Shown here one piece after another: positions 12,889-23,604 of a stretch of 64,000 nucleotides of DNA. Positions within the stretch are counted from its first letter, which is position 1; every line of letters begins with the position of its first letter. The DNA is from Cristatella mucedo. Lineage: Eukaryota > Bryozoa > Phylactolaemata > Cristatellidae. A program made the translations under genes and the position numbers. The stretch covers positions 10,054,501-10,118,500 of the forward strand of contig WPIO01000002.1 of assembly GCA_009760855.2 (NCBI GenBank), in the 5' to 3' direction. Under the pieces are notes generated by a model. The model ran no database searches. It had not been told where the DNA came from and saw only the letters and a program-made list of their open reading frames with translations.

Positions 12889-13233
12889 TTCTGCGGGGCT
12901 ACGCTCAAAGCCCTTTCGGGTAAAGTAACAGTCCATGGCAATGAGCAAGTAGCTGACCTGAAGCAGCTTCGCGAATGGGCGGCAGGTAAAATCGGCATGC
13001 TGATCTGTTTAGATATGAAGAGAGATGTTCAAGCCATATTGCTGAAAAAATGTGGCTTTAGTATTTTAGGCTGCATCGGATCCCATAGTCAAAGCTCTTC
13101 CTAATTCTTATTTTGGACAATTTTAGGGCAGTCTTCAAACACTTCTGGTGATCAGTTGGCTAAAATTGTGTCTAATCAGAGTGATATACAAGTAAAAACG
13201 TCGGAACGTTTGCAAGTCACTCATAAAGTATGA
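12889..13233 (+). pseudogene. Unrecognised decayed coding remnant
   Basis: One reading frame stays open from 12889 to a TGA at 13231-13233 apart from a single internal TAA at 13102-13104. The first 71 codons look strongly protein-like, with stretches such as DLKQLREWAAGKIGMLICLD. The part after the stop is polar and Ser/Gln-rich. There is no ATG at the left end, where a TAA precedes the frame. It could be an exon remnant or part of an old element. I do not recognise the family. Confidence 0.3.
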
Positions 13234-13275
13234 ACATATTTGAATTTAGACAACTTTATTGCTCTAGTGTTGGTC

Positions 13276-13310
13276 AGATAGGTTAGGTTAGGTTAGGATA
13301 GGTCAGTTAG
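13276..13310 (+). repeat. Short interstitial TTAGG-like array
   Basis: About three perfect TTAGG units followed by degenerate ones ('ggttaggttaggttagg'). Too short to infer the telomere type of the organism. Confidence 0.5.
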
Positions 13311-14040
13311 GCGAGCGTGAAATATGCTTGAGTAGTTTCAAGACCCCTGTTCTCTCTTAACTTGAACTGATAAATTGATGACTCTTTACTAGAACGTCGA
13401 GAGCATTTATGGAAAGCGTCTAGTAATTATCATTATAAAAAATACACTTATGTAAGTATTCGTTTTGACTTGGCTGTAAATACATCGCCGGTGGAAGTAA
13501 GCCGAGAAGTCGTACGGTAGCTCCCACAGCAATCATACGTGGGATGCTGGCCAGAAGTCTTTAGTGAAATATATTGGAGGAACGCATACGAAAATGTAGG
13601 TTATTTTATTTCGTTAACCAATATTTGGCTCTGGAACTACATTCCGTAAACAAGACGCTTATGGGGTTTAGAAACATTTAGTAACCAGAATCAAGACCAC
13701 TCCAACAACAGATGTAAATTTTAATCAAGATGGCATCAATATCAGTAATAAATTAGCTTAAACCACCAAAAATAGTCATTCATTAGTTCTGAATTAGTGT
13801 AGGTTTTCAGGAACGTATTACAGTGAGCAGTCTGCAAGAAAATTCAGGTTGGATAGGGTGAGTTACAAGAACTAACAAAGTCATTAAAGGCAAATCCCGT
13901 AAGCTTGGTTTCATAGGAAAGTAAATTGAATAGAAAGATTAAGACAAGTTAAAGAATTATCAAAATAAGCATTTTAACCTCGCGTTCGTAACGTTTCTTA
14001 ACGCTGAATGTCCCCGTGTTAGTAGTACTTGTCTTTTTTA
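13311..14040. other. No gene recognised
   Basis: AT-rich sequence with only short frames. It ends in a LINE-A insertion. Confidence 0.35.
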
Positions 14041-14043
14041 TAA

Positions 14044-14365
14044 CAATAATCATAATAATAATGCACTTGATAAAGCACCCTCAGAGAACTCAATCTCTCT
14101 CTAGGCGCTTTAAATTTGCTGCAATGGGAAATGAAATTGAACGGTGAGTAATATCATGCTTGATAAACAAAAAAGAATGAATAATCTGGTTAGGGGTGAC
14201 ATGCACAGGGTCAGCATGCAAATGTGGTTAGTGGCAGCATGCACAGCGGCAGCACGCATAAGCACATGAAGGATGAATCACTGGGACCCACTAAATGTTG
14301 TCCTAAATAAGTGTGTTTTTAAGTTCTTTTTAAATGTGGTTAGGCTAGGGGATGTTCTTAAAATA
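14044..14365 (-). mobile_element. LINE-A 3' end fragment
   Basis: Minus-strand (AAT)n, then the hairpin 'aaagcaccctcagagaactc', then the 3'UTR with 'gtgacatgcacagggtcagc', up to the start of coding remnants at about 14340. Lies just upstream of the defensin-like gene. Confidence 0.75.
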
Positions 14366-14614
14366 GTTGCTTTAGTGTATAACAAAATAGCCGTTAAGTA
14401 ATGCTGACAGTGGAAACATCTCTGTTAAATTTAAATAAACTTGAATTCAATTAAAAGAGATTTTAATTCTGAATCACGAAAGTAAAGCCTCCTAATGTTA
14501 AATAATTAGCCGTAGCTTAATCAGCAATTAATTTCTATTGCTGTCTCAATAAACGATGTTTTTCATCTAATGTCGAAGCAGTCGACAATTCAGACCACTC
14601 GGTCATTTTTCACC

Positions 14615-14626
14615 GAAACCGAAAAC
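14615..14626 (+). promoter_or_regulatory. IRF/ISRE-like element
   Basis: GAAACCGAAAAC fits the interferon-regulatory-factor consensus GAAANNGAAA. It lies 77 bases upstream of the TATA box of a secreted defensin-like peptide gene, a suitable place for immune induction. A weak kappaB-like stretch sits at 14640-14649. The role is inferred. Confidence 0.4.
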
Positions 14627-14667
14627 GCGGTATGTGATAGGGAATCTACCAGCCCTCATTTATTGGA

Positions 14668-14698
14668 CCAATAGAATTTGAGAAGTTGAGCTATAAAT
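14668..14698 (+). promoter_or_regulatory. CCAAT box and TATA box of the defensin-like gene
   Basis: CCAAT at 14668-14672 and TATAAAT at 14692-14698 lie in order upstream of the ATG at 14742. This leaves a 5'UTR of roughly 15-20 bases if transcription starts about 30 bases after the TATA box. Confidence 0.55.
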
Positions 14699-14741
14699 TC
14701 ACCTCAGCGATTTTTCCGCCGCAGACAGAACACCGGAGGAA

Positions 14742-15202
14742 ATGACGTGCTTGCAGATTGCATTGTTTCCTGTGCTGTTGCTCATTGCGTACTCATGGGC
14801 AGACCAAGTAGGAGGCAACGTCGAGGATGCAATGTTGGTTAAGTCTGAACTCACGGACAAGAGAGGAAGTCGTACGTATTGATTTTAATTGTAGGACCAG
14901 CAGTGATTGATTTGCAAACGTTGTAGTTATTTTTGACTAGGTGTGTTGACGTCAATTTGTAATGCGAAATTATCAATTTCAGTATGTCTTGATTGAGTCA
15001 CTCGAAGTTGTGGCTTTGTCGTGATGGCAATGGTGCTCGTGTACAATGCCATTTGCTCTCTTTTGTTGCAGTTCCGTCGTGTGTCCGTTCGGGTGGACAG
15101 TGCAAGACCTACTTTCAAATTTGCATATCTCCGAAACAGGAATCAAATAATTACTTTTGTGATAATGAAAGTGGATTCCGGCATAAGTACTGCTGCATTT
15201 AA
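14742..15202 (+). CDS. Secreted six-cysteine beta-defensin-like peptide precursor (2 coding exons, intron 14872-15071)
   Basis: Exon 1 (14742-14871) encodes a signal peptide: Met, a hydrophobic core over residues 5-17, and small residues before a likely cut near 20. A short acidic propiece follows, ending in a dibasic Lys-Arg at residues 40-41. A 200-base intron with donor GTACGT at 14872 and a pyrimidine-rich acceptor ending in AG at 15071 is phase 1. Exon 2 (15072-15202) encodes the mature part. The six cysteines have spacing C-x6-C-x6-C-x11-C-x10-CC, with Gly-Gly before Cys2 and one residue after the CC pair, then TAA. The total is about 86 residues, with a mature peptide of about 45. The C1-C2-C3-C4...CC order and the first three spacings resemble vertebrate beta-defensins and crotamine-like peptides, but the last loop is longer. 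An antimicrobial or toxin-like secreted role is inferred. Confidence 0.65.
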
Positions 15203-15233
15203 CCAGCATTTAGAATATTGACACTTTACGAGT

Positions 15234-16217
15234 GTAAGTTTACCTAGAGGCTTCGTAATGTAATGTATCTATATATTTTAAAACAACTGCAAAATGCTAG
15301 TAAATAGAATCGCTATGGTTTTTTGTGCTGAAGGAAATGTCCATTTCGACTCCTTGCTTTTGAAAAACTGAGTGGACATCAGACCATCCATGTTGGTTGC
15401 ACGTATATAGTGACCACTTTTTAATTCTTAATAAGAATTTGTGTGAGCAATTGCTTTGTAAAAACCTTACCATGCTATTTATGCTGATTATCAAGCTTGA
15501 TGCTATTCACCATTCAGCCGCGTTTCCGCAGAAGATAGTGTAAAGCGCCTAGATAAAGACTGAGTTCCCTGACGGCGCTTCGTCAAGTGTGCTATTATTA
15601 ATGATAATATTATTAAAATTAAGGTCTACACAATATAATAGCAACAGGAACGGATTCAAAGGGCGAGAAATCAACTTATAAAGAATAAATTCCTCACCCT
15701 AAATTAATTTAAAAGTCCTGCCATGTAGGATTTATTAATTGAATCTTCTTTGACTGTCGAATAGTAGTAAGCACAGAACGAGTTTCGTAATGCCCATGCG
15801 CCCGAGCACGTTGCCTACACAAGTTAATTTTCCTACATCGCGGTGTATACTATTTTAATGCGAAATCAGCCTATTTACAGTGTGTACAGATCCTTCAAAG
15901 ATTAAAATACCTCATACGGAAAATACGCCAGCTTTAAAACTGTAAGGTTATAGAAATAATAAGAACCAGTAGGAAATACTGCCGGTTACCAGTCCTGCTA
16001 CCGTTCAATGCAGTCATATGTGATTTATTTCTGCTCAATATATCGAAAACTAAACATTGCTGATTGCATGTCTTTTCGATACAGTGGTTCTTGCTTTCGT
16101 TGCTTTAGATACGTGATAACGTTGGTAATCTTGGTTTTACTTTTCAAATATACACCGAAAATTAGTTTGCAATTTTTAGAATTTCCAGCAGAATTCAAGC
16201 TGTTATTTTTCTTTCAG
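15234..16217 (+). other. Putative 3'UTR intron of the defensin-like gene
   Basis: A perfect GTAAGT donor at 15234 lies 31 bases after the stop codon, and a strong acceptor (TTTTTCTTTCAG) ends at 16217. The only nearby AATAAA is beyond this acceptor, which makes a non-coding third exon the simplest gene model. The intron contains a LINE-A tail. Confidence 0.4.
15480..15612 (+). repeat. LINE-A 3' tail fragment
   Basis: Has the block 'atcaagcttgatgctattcaccattca' shortened, then 'gtaaagcgcctagataaaga' and 'gagttccctgacggcgctt', ending in ATT-rich sequence at about 15610. Confidence 0.65.
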
Positions 16218-16335
16218 GATCCAGCGGAAGGAAATACTGCAATCTTATCTGATCACGATCCAATCAAGACTCTATGAATGAGTAGTCTGAAAGAAGACTT
16301 GTTTTGTTAATAAAATGTCAACAAATCCTCTGCTT
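16218..16335 (+). other. Putative terminal exon with polyadenylation signal
   Basis: Starts after the acceptor at 16217. AATAAA lies at 16309-16314, so cleavage would fall near 16330. A frame in this exon stays open to a TGA at 16275-16277, so it could instead be the last coding exon of another isoform or gene. As 3'UTR it would complete the defensin-like transcript. Confidence 0.35.
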
Positions 16336-17180
16336 TCCTAATTAATCACTCAGACAAATGGGCCCATAGTCACACGAATTCAGTTAGTTGAAGACGCAAG
16401 CAAATATGTGTACCTTCATCTTGTTTTCAGAGGAGCATTGCATGAATTTTCACGTACTAATTTACTGAGGCTTACTTTAATACAGCTTTTTGACATGCAA
16501 AGCTGGAAGCCTGCGCATCGCTTGTTATTAGAGGATGTTTGCGAGCTAGCGTGCGTATTTAGATCTCACCCTTGAGTGCTACAAAGGCAGTAAGGTTTTA
16601 GGTGTCAAGCCCTTCGAAATTAACCCGAATAATTTAAAACTCAATCGCAGAAAAAAAATAAACTTTAGTGTCGATATAAGGTTTATCGTGCGAACGTACC
16701 TCATTACTGTACAGATGTGCCAACTCCGTATAGCTGACTACAATGAGTGAATCGAAACTAAAAATTAATAAGTAGCAAGGCGCCCTCAGTTAAATAAGCT
16801 CTGTCCTGGGGCCTTACCCGTTCTGCTCAGGAAGCAAATTCATATTCTTCCTAGTAACGTGAAAATTTCAACATTCAATAATACATGCAAGATTTCTTCC
16901 TGCAAATATTGTCATTAGTGACGTCACGGTCTTGAAGCACCAAAAATCATGAATGGCCAACCACCAGAACCAGCAGACGCTGTGAGAAAACAATGCATGT
17001 TGGACTTATTCCTAAATTTATCCTGTTATGAGGTAAAGTGGAATTGAGTAGTGAATTCGATGCTAATCGAGCAGGCAAATGCAAGGCTCTGTCTCAAAAC
17101 GACTTGGCGGTCTATCTAGTCACTGCTAAACAACAAGCGGCAGCAAAGCAGGTGGTATACTCCACATGTTAGAGAGCAGC
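16336..17180. other. No gene recognised
   Basis: Mixed-composition intergenic sequence with no frames or repeat matches worth naming. Confidence 0.35.
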
Positions 17181-19325
17181 ATCGGTGCAACTCCTTGAGT
17201 GGTGTGAAACTTAACCTAATTTTTCGGTGATATCTTCGGGTTTTCCACTGCTATCTTCGCTGTGACTATTTATGAGCTGCCCTCGGATATGCTACCCAAC
17301 ACACGGCCTGCTTCGCTTAAGTTTCTATGTCGGAGTTAGACGATACCTACCAGCAGGCTTTCCTCAACTGGTCAGTCAGAACCTTCCTGCATACCGAGTT
17401 CGCCGTATCACCAGCTCTGCGTTCAAACCCATTACCCAAAAGATTAAAGCACTGAAGAGTTTTGGTTGCAGTCATATCTCACCCACCGTGGCCCAACACG
17501 TCATCGTACTTCTACCGGTAGCCGTTACGAAGTTCCAATTCAAATTCAAAGGGCCAACATCTGCCGGGTCGGCTACATGCCACTAAAATATGAGCTACTT
17601 CAACGGCGTCCCACAGTTGTTGGTGAGGCCTTTAAAATTCCGCCCACTAAATGTTCGCTCGCTATAAGCCTATCCACGATCAGGTGGTCCAGATGAAACT
17701 AGATGCATTTCTGCTTACCGAAACCTAGCTGACGTCTTGTTTCAGTTCCTGTATATCTGACACTACACCACCAGGTTTCTCGTTCCGTCAGTTCAAAGGT
17801 TCTGATAATTTTGGTGGCTGGGTTGCGATTGTTGTTCGTGAATTGCTTGGCTATAAAATGTGCAGATTTTGGCACGGGCCATTGCTTGAATCCGCTGGAT
17901 TCACGTCCTCATTAAAGGCGATGCCTTGCACTGCTGTGATATTCCGGCCTCCTTCTGGCTGTCTAAACTTTGTTTATAGAGGAGTTTTCAGAGTTCCTAG
18001 CTAAATTATTTGTCTGTGCAGGCAGTTACTAATTGCTGGAGACTTTAATGTCCAAGTTGAAAACCCCAGCAACACCCAGGTCCGCTCATTCCTTGACTGT
18101 CTAGAAATACTTGGTTTGGTCCAACTCGTTGATCATACCACCAGCATATGTGGCCAAATCCTAGATTTCGTGACCACTAAGGATGTCTTCCCCATAAAAT
18201 CTGTGGTTTGCCCACTAACGATCTCGGATCATTTTTTGGGTCTTGTTTACTGTAACTGCTCCCTTGTATGTACAGGGTAATATCGTAATTTTTAAAGCGA
18301 CGTGACTTGCAAAGCATAGACATTGACAGGGTTTTGAAATCTGTTTTGCTGCTCTTCTTAATCTGCACCAAGACTCGAACGACAGCCTCGATACCCTCAC
18401 TGATGCACTGAACATGACACCGAGGAGTGCTTTTGACAAGCATACACCAGTTAATTCCATCCGCTTATGGAGTCATGGAGATTATTTCAATTTACAAAGA
18501 GACTTCAAAAGATGCACCTTGTTACGCGCAGATTTGAACGTAGTTTAAGCAACCGGGGTTCGATGTAGATCTAGTCAATTTCGAATACTTTGAGTCCACA
18601 CAAGAAAGCTTAAAAAAGCCATACATTCATTTTTCACTCAAAAAACAGAATTCCTGCTAGTCGGACCCTAAACAGATTTATAAGACATTAAGCTATTTAC
18701 TTTCCAATGATGAGAGGTCGTACTCCCCAGATATTAAGGGCTCAGCCATAAAAGTTTCAGCCTTCATCACTAAAAACATTGAGCACATCCGTGCCTCCTC
18801 AAAGCCCCCGTCCAGGTAAAGCGATTGCAGAATCAAAATCCGTGACCTTCCTAAAAGGTTTTCTGAGATTTCTGCCTTAGATGTGGCTATGCTAATAAGG
18901 TCTAGCAAAAAGAGGTTTCTCCTGAAGACCTCATGCCATCGTTTCTCCTGATAGCCATATACCATCATCTCTGTAGTTTCCACTGGCAGAGCTACTTAGC
19001 AGTACCATAACCGAGATTTCCAATGCTTCTTTTGAAAAGGGGTCGTACTCAAATCCTTCAAATCGGCAATATTTAGACCAAAACTTAAACAACCTAGGTT
19101 ATATGCAGAGGACCTTGAAACCTATCACCCAGTTTGCTTTCTTCATTTTTTTCAAACTTTCTTGAAAAAAATGTTGCTTAGCAGCTGTGCGGACATATTA
19201 AAAAAAATTAAATGTCGTAAGCGTTTTAATAATGGTCCAAGAGGCAGAATTATACTAAAACAAATAAACTCCGTAATAACAATGACATTCTATTTGGAGA
19301 TGATGACGGGAACGACGCTGCCCTA
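17181..19325 (+). mobile_element. LINE-B copy 1, 5' half (decayed)
   Basis: Collinear with the LINE-B at 42003-45479. The 5' region ('gtgactatttatgagctgcc'), the basic N-terminal region, the endonuclease remnants ('ctggagactttaatgtccaa' matches the GDFN motif region) and the start of the reverse transcriptase all align, but many stops and frameshifts break the frame. LINE-A interrupts it at 19326, inside the reverse transcriptase region, and it resumes at about 20850. Confidence 0.75.
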
Positions 19326-20849
19326 GCTCTGCTATAATAATAATAGTAATAATAATAATGCACTTGCTAAAGCGCCTAAGAGAACTCGATCTCTTTCTTA
19401 TGCGCTTTACATTTGCTGCAAAGGGAAATGCAATTGAATGGTGAGTAATATCATGCTTGATAAACAAAAAATTAATAACCTGGCTAGGTGTGACATGCAC
19501 TGGGTCAGCATGCAAACGAAATGTGGTTAGTGGCAGCATGCACAGTGTCAACACGCATAAGCACATGAAGGACAAGTCACAGGGACCCACTAAATGCTGT
19601 CCTAAATAGGTGGGTTTTTAAGTTCTTTTTAAATGCGGTCAGCTCAGGGGATGTTCTGACGCAGGTCGGGAGGGAGTTCCAGGCTATGGGAGCATACGAA
19701 CTACATGCACGGTCTCCAAAGGATTAGAGGTTTGTACGAGGTATTTGTAGACTCTTGAATTTTTAAAAGTGGGCCGTACAATGCTTGGCCTGACGGGGAA
19801 AGATATCTGGGAGATAGGCTGGAGCCATAGAATGAAGTGACCTAAAAGTGAGCGACAAAACCTTAAATTCAATCCGTTGCTTGACTGGTAGCCAGTGCAG
19901 GTCGGCGAGAAGTGGTTAATGTGGCAACAGCTACGCTCACGACAGACAAGCCTAGCTCTGGAGTTTAGCACCAGCTGCAATCGTCTGATCGCACATGCTG
20001 GTAGGCCAGTAAGCAGTGAGTTTCAGAAGTCGAGATGGGATGTCACGAATGCATGGACCAACTTAGATGTGGTATCCTTATCTAAACAAGCCCGAATTTT
20101 AGCAATGTTATGGAGCTGAAAATAGGCAGATTTGACTGTGGGGCTGATATGGTCGTCTAACGAGAATTCGCTTTGGAATATGAAACCTAGATTTCGAGTT
20201 GATTTAACTGGAGATATGCTGGCAGAGCCAATTTTGAGAGCCAGCCTTTTCAATTTCTGAATCACAATGGGTTCGCTCATTACTAATGAGTTAGTTTTAT
20301 CATCGTTTAGTTTTAGAAAATTTGCTGCCATCCATGTTCGGATGTCATCAATACATGCAGCAAGTGAGTTGAGAGCATTCGAAGTGCTCCAAGGCTGGGA
20401 TTAATCGAAGCAGAGGTACAACTGAGTGCCGTCCGCATAGAAGTAAAAGCCTAGATTGTGCTTGGCAATCATATCAGCAAGAGGGAGAGTATAAACCGTG
20501 AAAAGAGCCGGACCTAGCACGGAGCCCTGAGGTACCCCATATTTCAGAGGTACTTCAGATGATTTTTGTCCATTCACGTCAATACTCTGGAGTGTCCCAC
20601 TGACATAGGACCTGAACCACTTCAGAGCAGTGCCAGTGATGCCCAGGCGAGATGGGAGGCGCTCTAGAAGAACTTTGTGATCGATGGTATCAAAGCTGCC
20701 GAAAGATCGAGCAAAACAAGCAGAGACACTCTACCCATGTCTGCATTCCTAAGTAGGTCGTTGTATACCCTAAGCAATGCTGACTCTGTGGAGTGATTAT
20801 CTCTAAAGCCAGATTGGAACTTACTAGCAAGGTGTGAGATTTCTTTCAG
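19326..20849 (-). mobile_element. LINE-A copy nested in LINE-B (5'-truncated)
   Basis: Inserted opposite to the host LINE-B, which continues on the far side at about 20850. Reading on the minus strand, it keeps reverse transcriptase remnants (20664-20924 and 20023-20331), the C-terminal region and a full 3'UTR with hairpin and (AAT)n. Frameshifts make it inactive. The segment 19451-19724 is almost identical to 25861-26134. Confidence 0.8.
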
Positions 20850-22160
20850 CCGCCTTTGAAAATGTTGACTATGATGTTCTATTTGAGCAATTGAGAACAA
20901 CGATTGATCAGGCTGACGAGACACTGGCGTGGTTTAAATCGTACTTACGTGAATGTGTTCAATTCGAGTCGTGCGGGGTCAGGTGTCACACACGAGACAG
21001 GTCACCTGTGGAGTTCCTGAAAGGTTCGTCCTCAGTCCCTTGCTGTTCTCCATTTATACACTACCTCAGAGCAACTTGATAAAAGCCCTTGGAATTTAAT
21101 ACCCCTTTTATGGTGACAATGCTAAGCTTCATTTGTCGCTCAAACCGTCTGAATCTGCTGCAGCAACTTAGCAACTCAATGGTTACCTTTCCGACATTCG
21201 ATTCTGAATGTCGGAAAATTGCTTTAAATGAATGACGATGTAACTAAAATGGTGTTCACAGGACACCCTAAGGTAGTGGCTGGATTAAGAGCCGTCGCTT
21301 TCTAATCGCTGATGCTGATGTGCAATCATAACCACGTGATCGAACTTTAGATGTCATTTTCGACAGCTGCCTAAATTAAAATGCTTAATTCAGAAAGCTG
21401 CTTCCACAGCTAACCAGTACGTGTGATCTCTATTTATTAATAGGGGCTGTCTTTCACAGTGGCTTGCCAGAAATTTAACTAGCTCCTTAGTTCGGTCTCC
21501 GCTTAATCGTTTTAATTCGCTTGGGCTGGGATATCAAAAAAAGTAACTATACTACTAGAGCTGCTAATGACTACGGCGGCAGGGCTAGTCTTCAAGTCCG
21601 AGAGATTTGTGCACGTCTCCTTCGCTCAAAGAGCTAGGATGGCTGCCAGTTGATCGACGGATACTGAGCTAACTTGTAAAGCGGACTGACAAAGGCCCAC
21701 CACGGCTTGGCTGCTCCCCACCAAGCTGAACTGCTGCACCAGTTTCAGCCTCCTCGTGCCCTCAGGTCCTTTTTGGACGATAATATAGCTATTCCATTTC
21801 CCTGCTTAAAGACCGTTTGCGACAGAAGCATTAGCTCTGCAGGCTCTCGGCTGTGGAATTCACCTCCACAACTCTTATGCAACAATAACTACTCTCTCAC
21901 GGCAGACTATGGCTCCACCTTTTAAGTGGTCCTTAGCTGCCACTTCCATGCTACTAACTATTTCAGTTGCACTTCTGACTATACTATACTTCCAAATTTC
22001 CCTTTTTTGCATGAGACGAAGTCTATTGGCTAGCGTATGCATACCGATAGCCACTTAGGTGGTAAGTAAACTATTCAAAACTCTCTTGCCTAACACCTAC
22101 ATAGTCTTAATGGATTCGTGCAGCTACAGACGCAGACACATACATACACTTTGCAGCATT
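20850..22160 (+). mobile_element. LINE-B copy 1, 3' half (decayed)
   Basis: Resumes LINE-B at the reverse transcriptase block 'gagcaattgagaacaacgat' and continues through the domain corresponding to YADD (decayed) and the conserved C-terminal region (21560-21900). It ends at 'acacatacatacac' near 22150, the equivalent of the ACATT-type tail of the 42-45 kb copy. Confidence 0.75.
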
Positions 22161-22650
22161 CTGGGGAGTAGTTTCGATAGGCTGACCGGAGCCGGAAAAT
22201 CGTAAGGTCGATTAAGTGAGTAAGAAAACATTGAAGTATAAATGCAGTTATACTCGGATAAATCGTATTTCGACGGGAAGTGGTGTGGTAGGTTCCGAGC
22301 TTATGGAAGATTACCTGCTTAGTTTTTTATTTTGATTTTCAGGCGAATGATCACAACACGGGCAGCTTGTAAAGCAATCAGTTAGCAATCAGCAGAGAAA
22401 TCAAGATCAGATGTCACAAATGCATAGACTAATTCAGGTTACGTATCATTTTGTAAAGAGCTCGGCAGTGCCTACGAAGCTACCTAAACTTAGACAAAGC
22501 AGAATCTGGAGCCAATGAGGTTTTATGATGGAAAGTCACTTGAGAGCGGGACATTTTCTGTAATAAGCGAGACCTACTTAGCATTAGGTGACGTGTCACT
22601 TTTAGCCAATACCTATTAGCTTTTTTTTGATGGTCAGTGTTAAGCTCCCG
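22161..22650. other. No gene recognised
   Basis: Intergenic, no convincing frame or repeat match. Confidence 0.3.
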
Positions 22651-22654
22651 TTAT

Positions 22655-23552
22655 CATGAATTTGCACCATCAATAGCTCGGATATCAAGCCTACAACCCG
22701 TAATTTTAAAGCAATAACTTATTCTCATTGATATAATAGCTCACCCACCTACCTCTGCACTTAGTGAAATGTACACCATTGGCAGTTACTGATGTTGAAT
22801 TTGAATTTGAAGTGGCAGCATACGTCGGGATGGCTTCATGTATACTAGCACTCAAACAACTTAATCGGATTTGTACTTGCATTCTTCGCCCTGTTAAATT
22901 CCGCTGGTTGCACATCATATCACTTAAAACCATAGGGTTACTTATCAGTGATTTGACTGTATGTGAGAAATTTGGATGCATTTTTGCTTAATTAAATTTA
23001 GATGAGGCCCTACTCAGGTGGCTGCTTACGCGAGATCATTTTATCCGGGTTTTTTTCTTCCAGCTCAGGTTATCTAACAAGACTGGCTGTGGAATTATGT
23101 TGTTGTTCTTGAATCACTGGCTACCAGACATTCGGTTTTTTGCATGAGCGATTGTCTGAATGAATGCAATGAGATCCATACATATCAAATGCAATGTTTC
23201 ATACCGTCTTTCCTGATATACCGACGTCCTTCGGGTTGGCTAATCTTGTTTATAGAAAGGTTTGTGGAGCTCCTGGCTAAAATATTTGTGTACGGCAGGC
23301 CGTTGCTAATTTGAGATGACTACATAAGTCGCGTCGACGGCCGCAGAAAGAGCTGTCAAGGTCAAGGTCAGCTCATTTCTTGACTCCTGAGAGAAATTTG
23401 CTTGTGATAAACAAGTTAATGATACCACTCACAATGGCTGTCATATCATGGATCCCGTTAACACTAGACGTGTCAGCCCGAGTAAGCTCGTTGCCCACCC
23501 TCAGATTATCTCGGATCATGGCTTGGTCGTGTTATCTCTTACCGCTCGGTTG
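22655..23552 (+). mobile_element. LINE-B copy 2, 5' part (decayed)
   Basis: Matches the 5' and endonuclease parts of LINE-B: 'atagctcggatatcaagcct', 'cgctggttgcacatcat' against 'cgctcgctaaaaacc', and 'tctcggatcatggcttgg' corresponding to the SDH motif region. Much diverged. It is cut by a LINE-A insertion at 23553. Confidence 0.6.
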
Positions 23553-23557
23553 ACGAC

Positions 23558-23604
<47 letters not shown>

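Noticed and set aside
14742-15202. Big-defensin or sea-anemone type I toxin assignment
   Set aside because: Cysteine spacing does not fit: the anemone families need C-x-C, and big defensins have a shorter C2-C3 spacing, a short last loop and a hydrophobic N-terminal domain.
15297-15494. Second small coding frame in the defensin-like gene intron
   Set aside because: Minus strand, no splice or promoter support, no motif.
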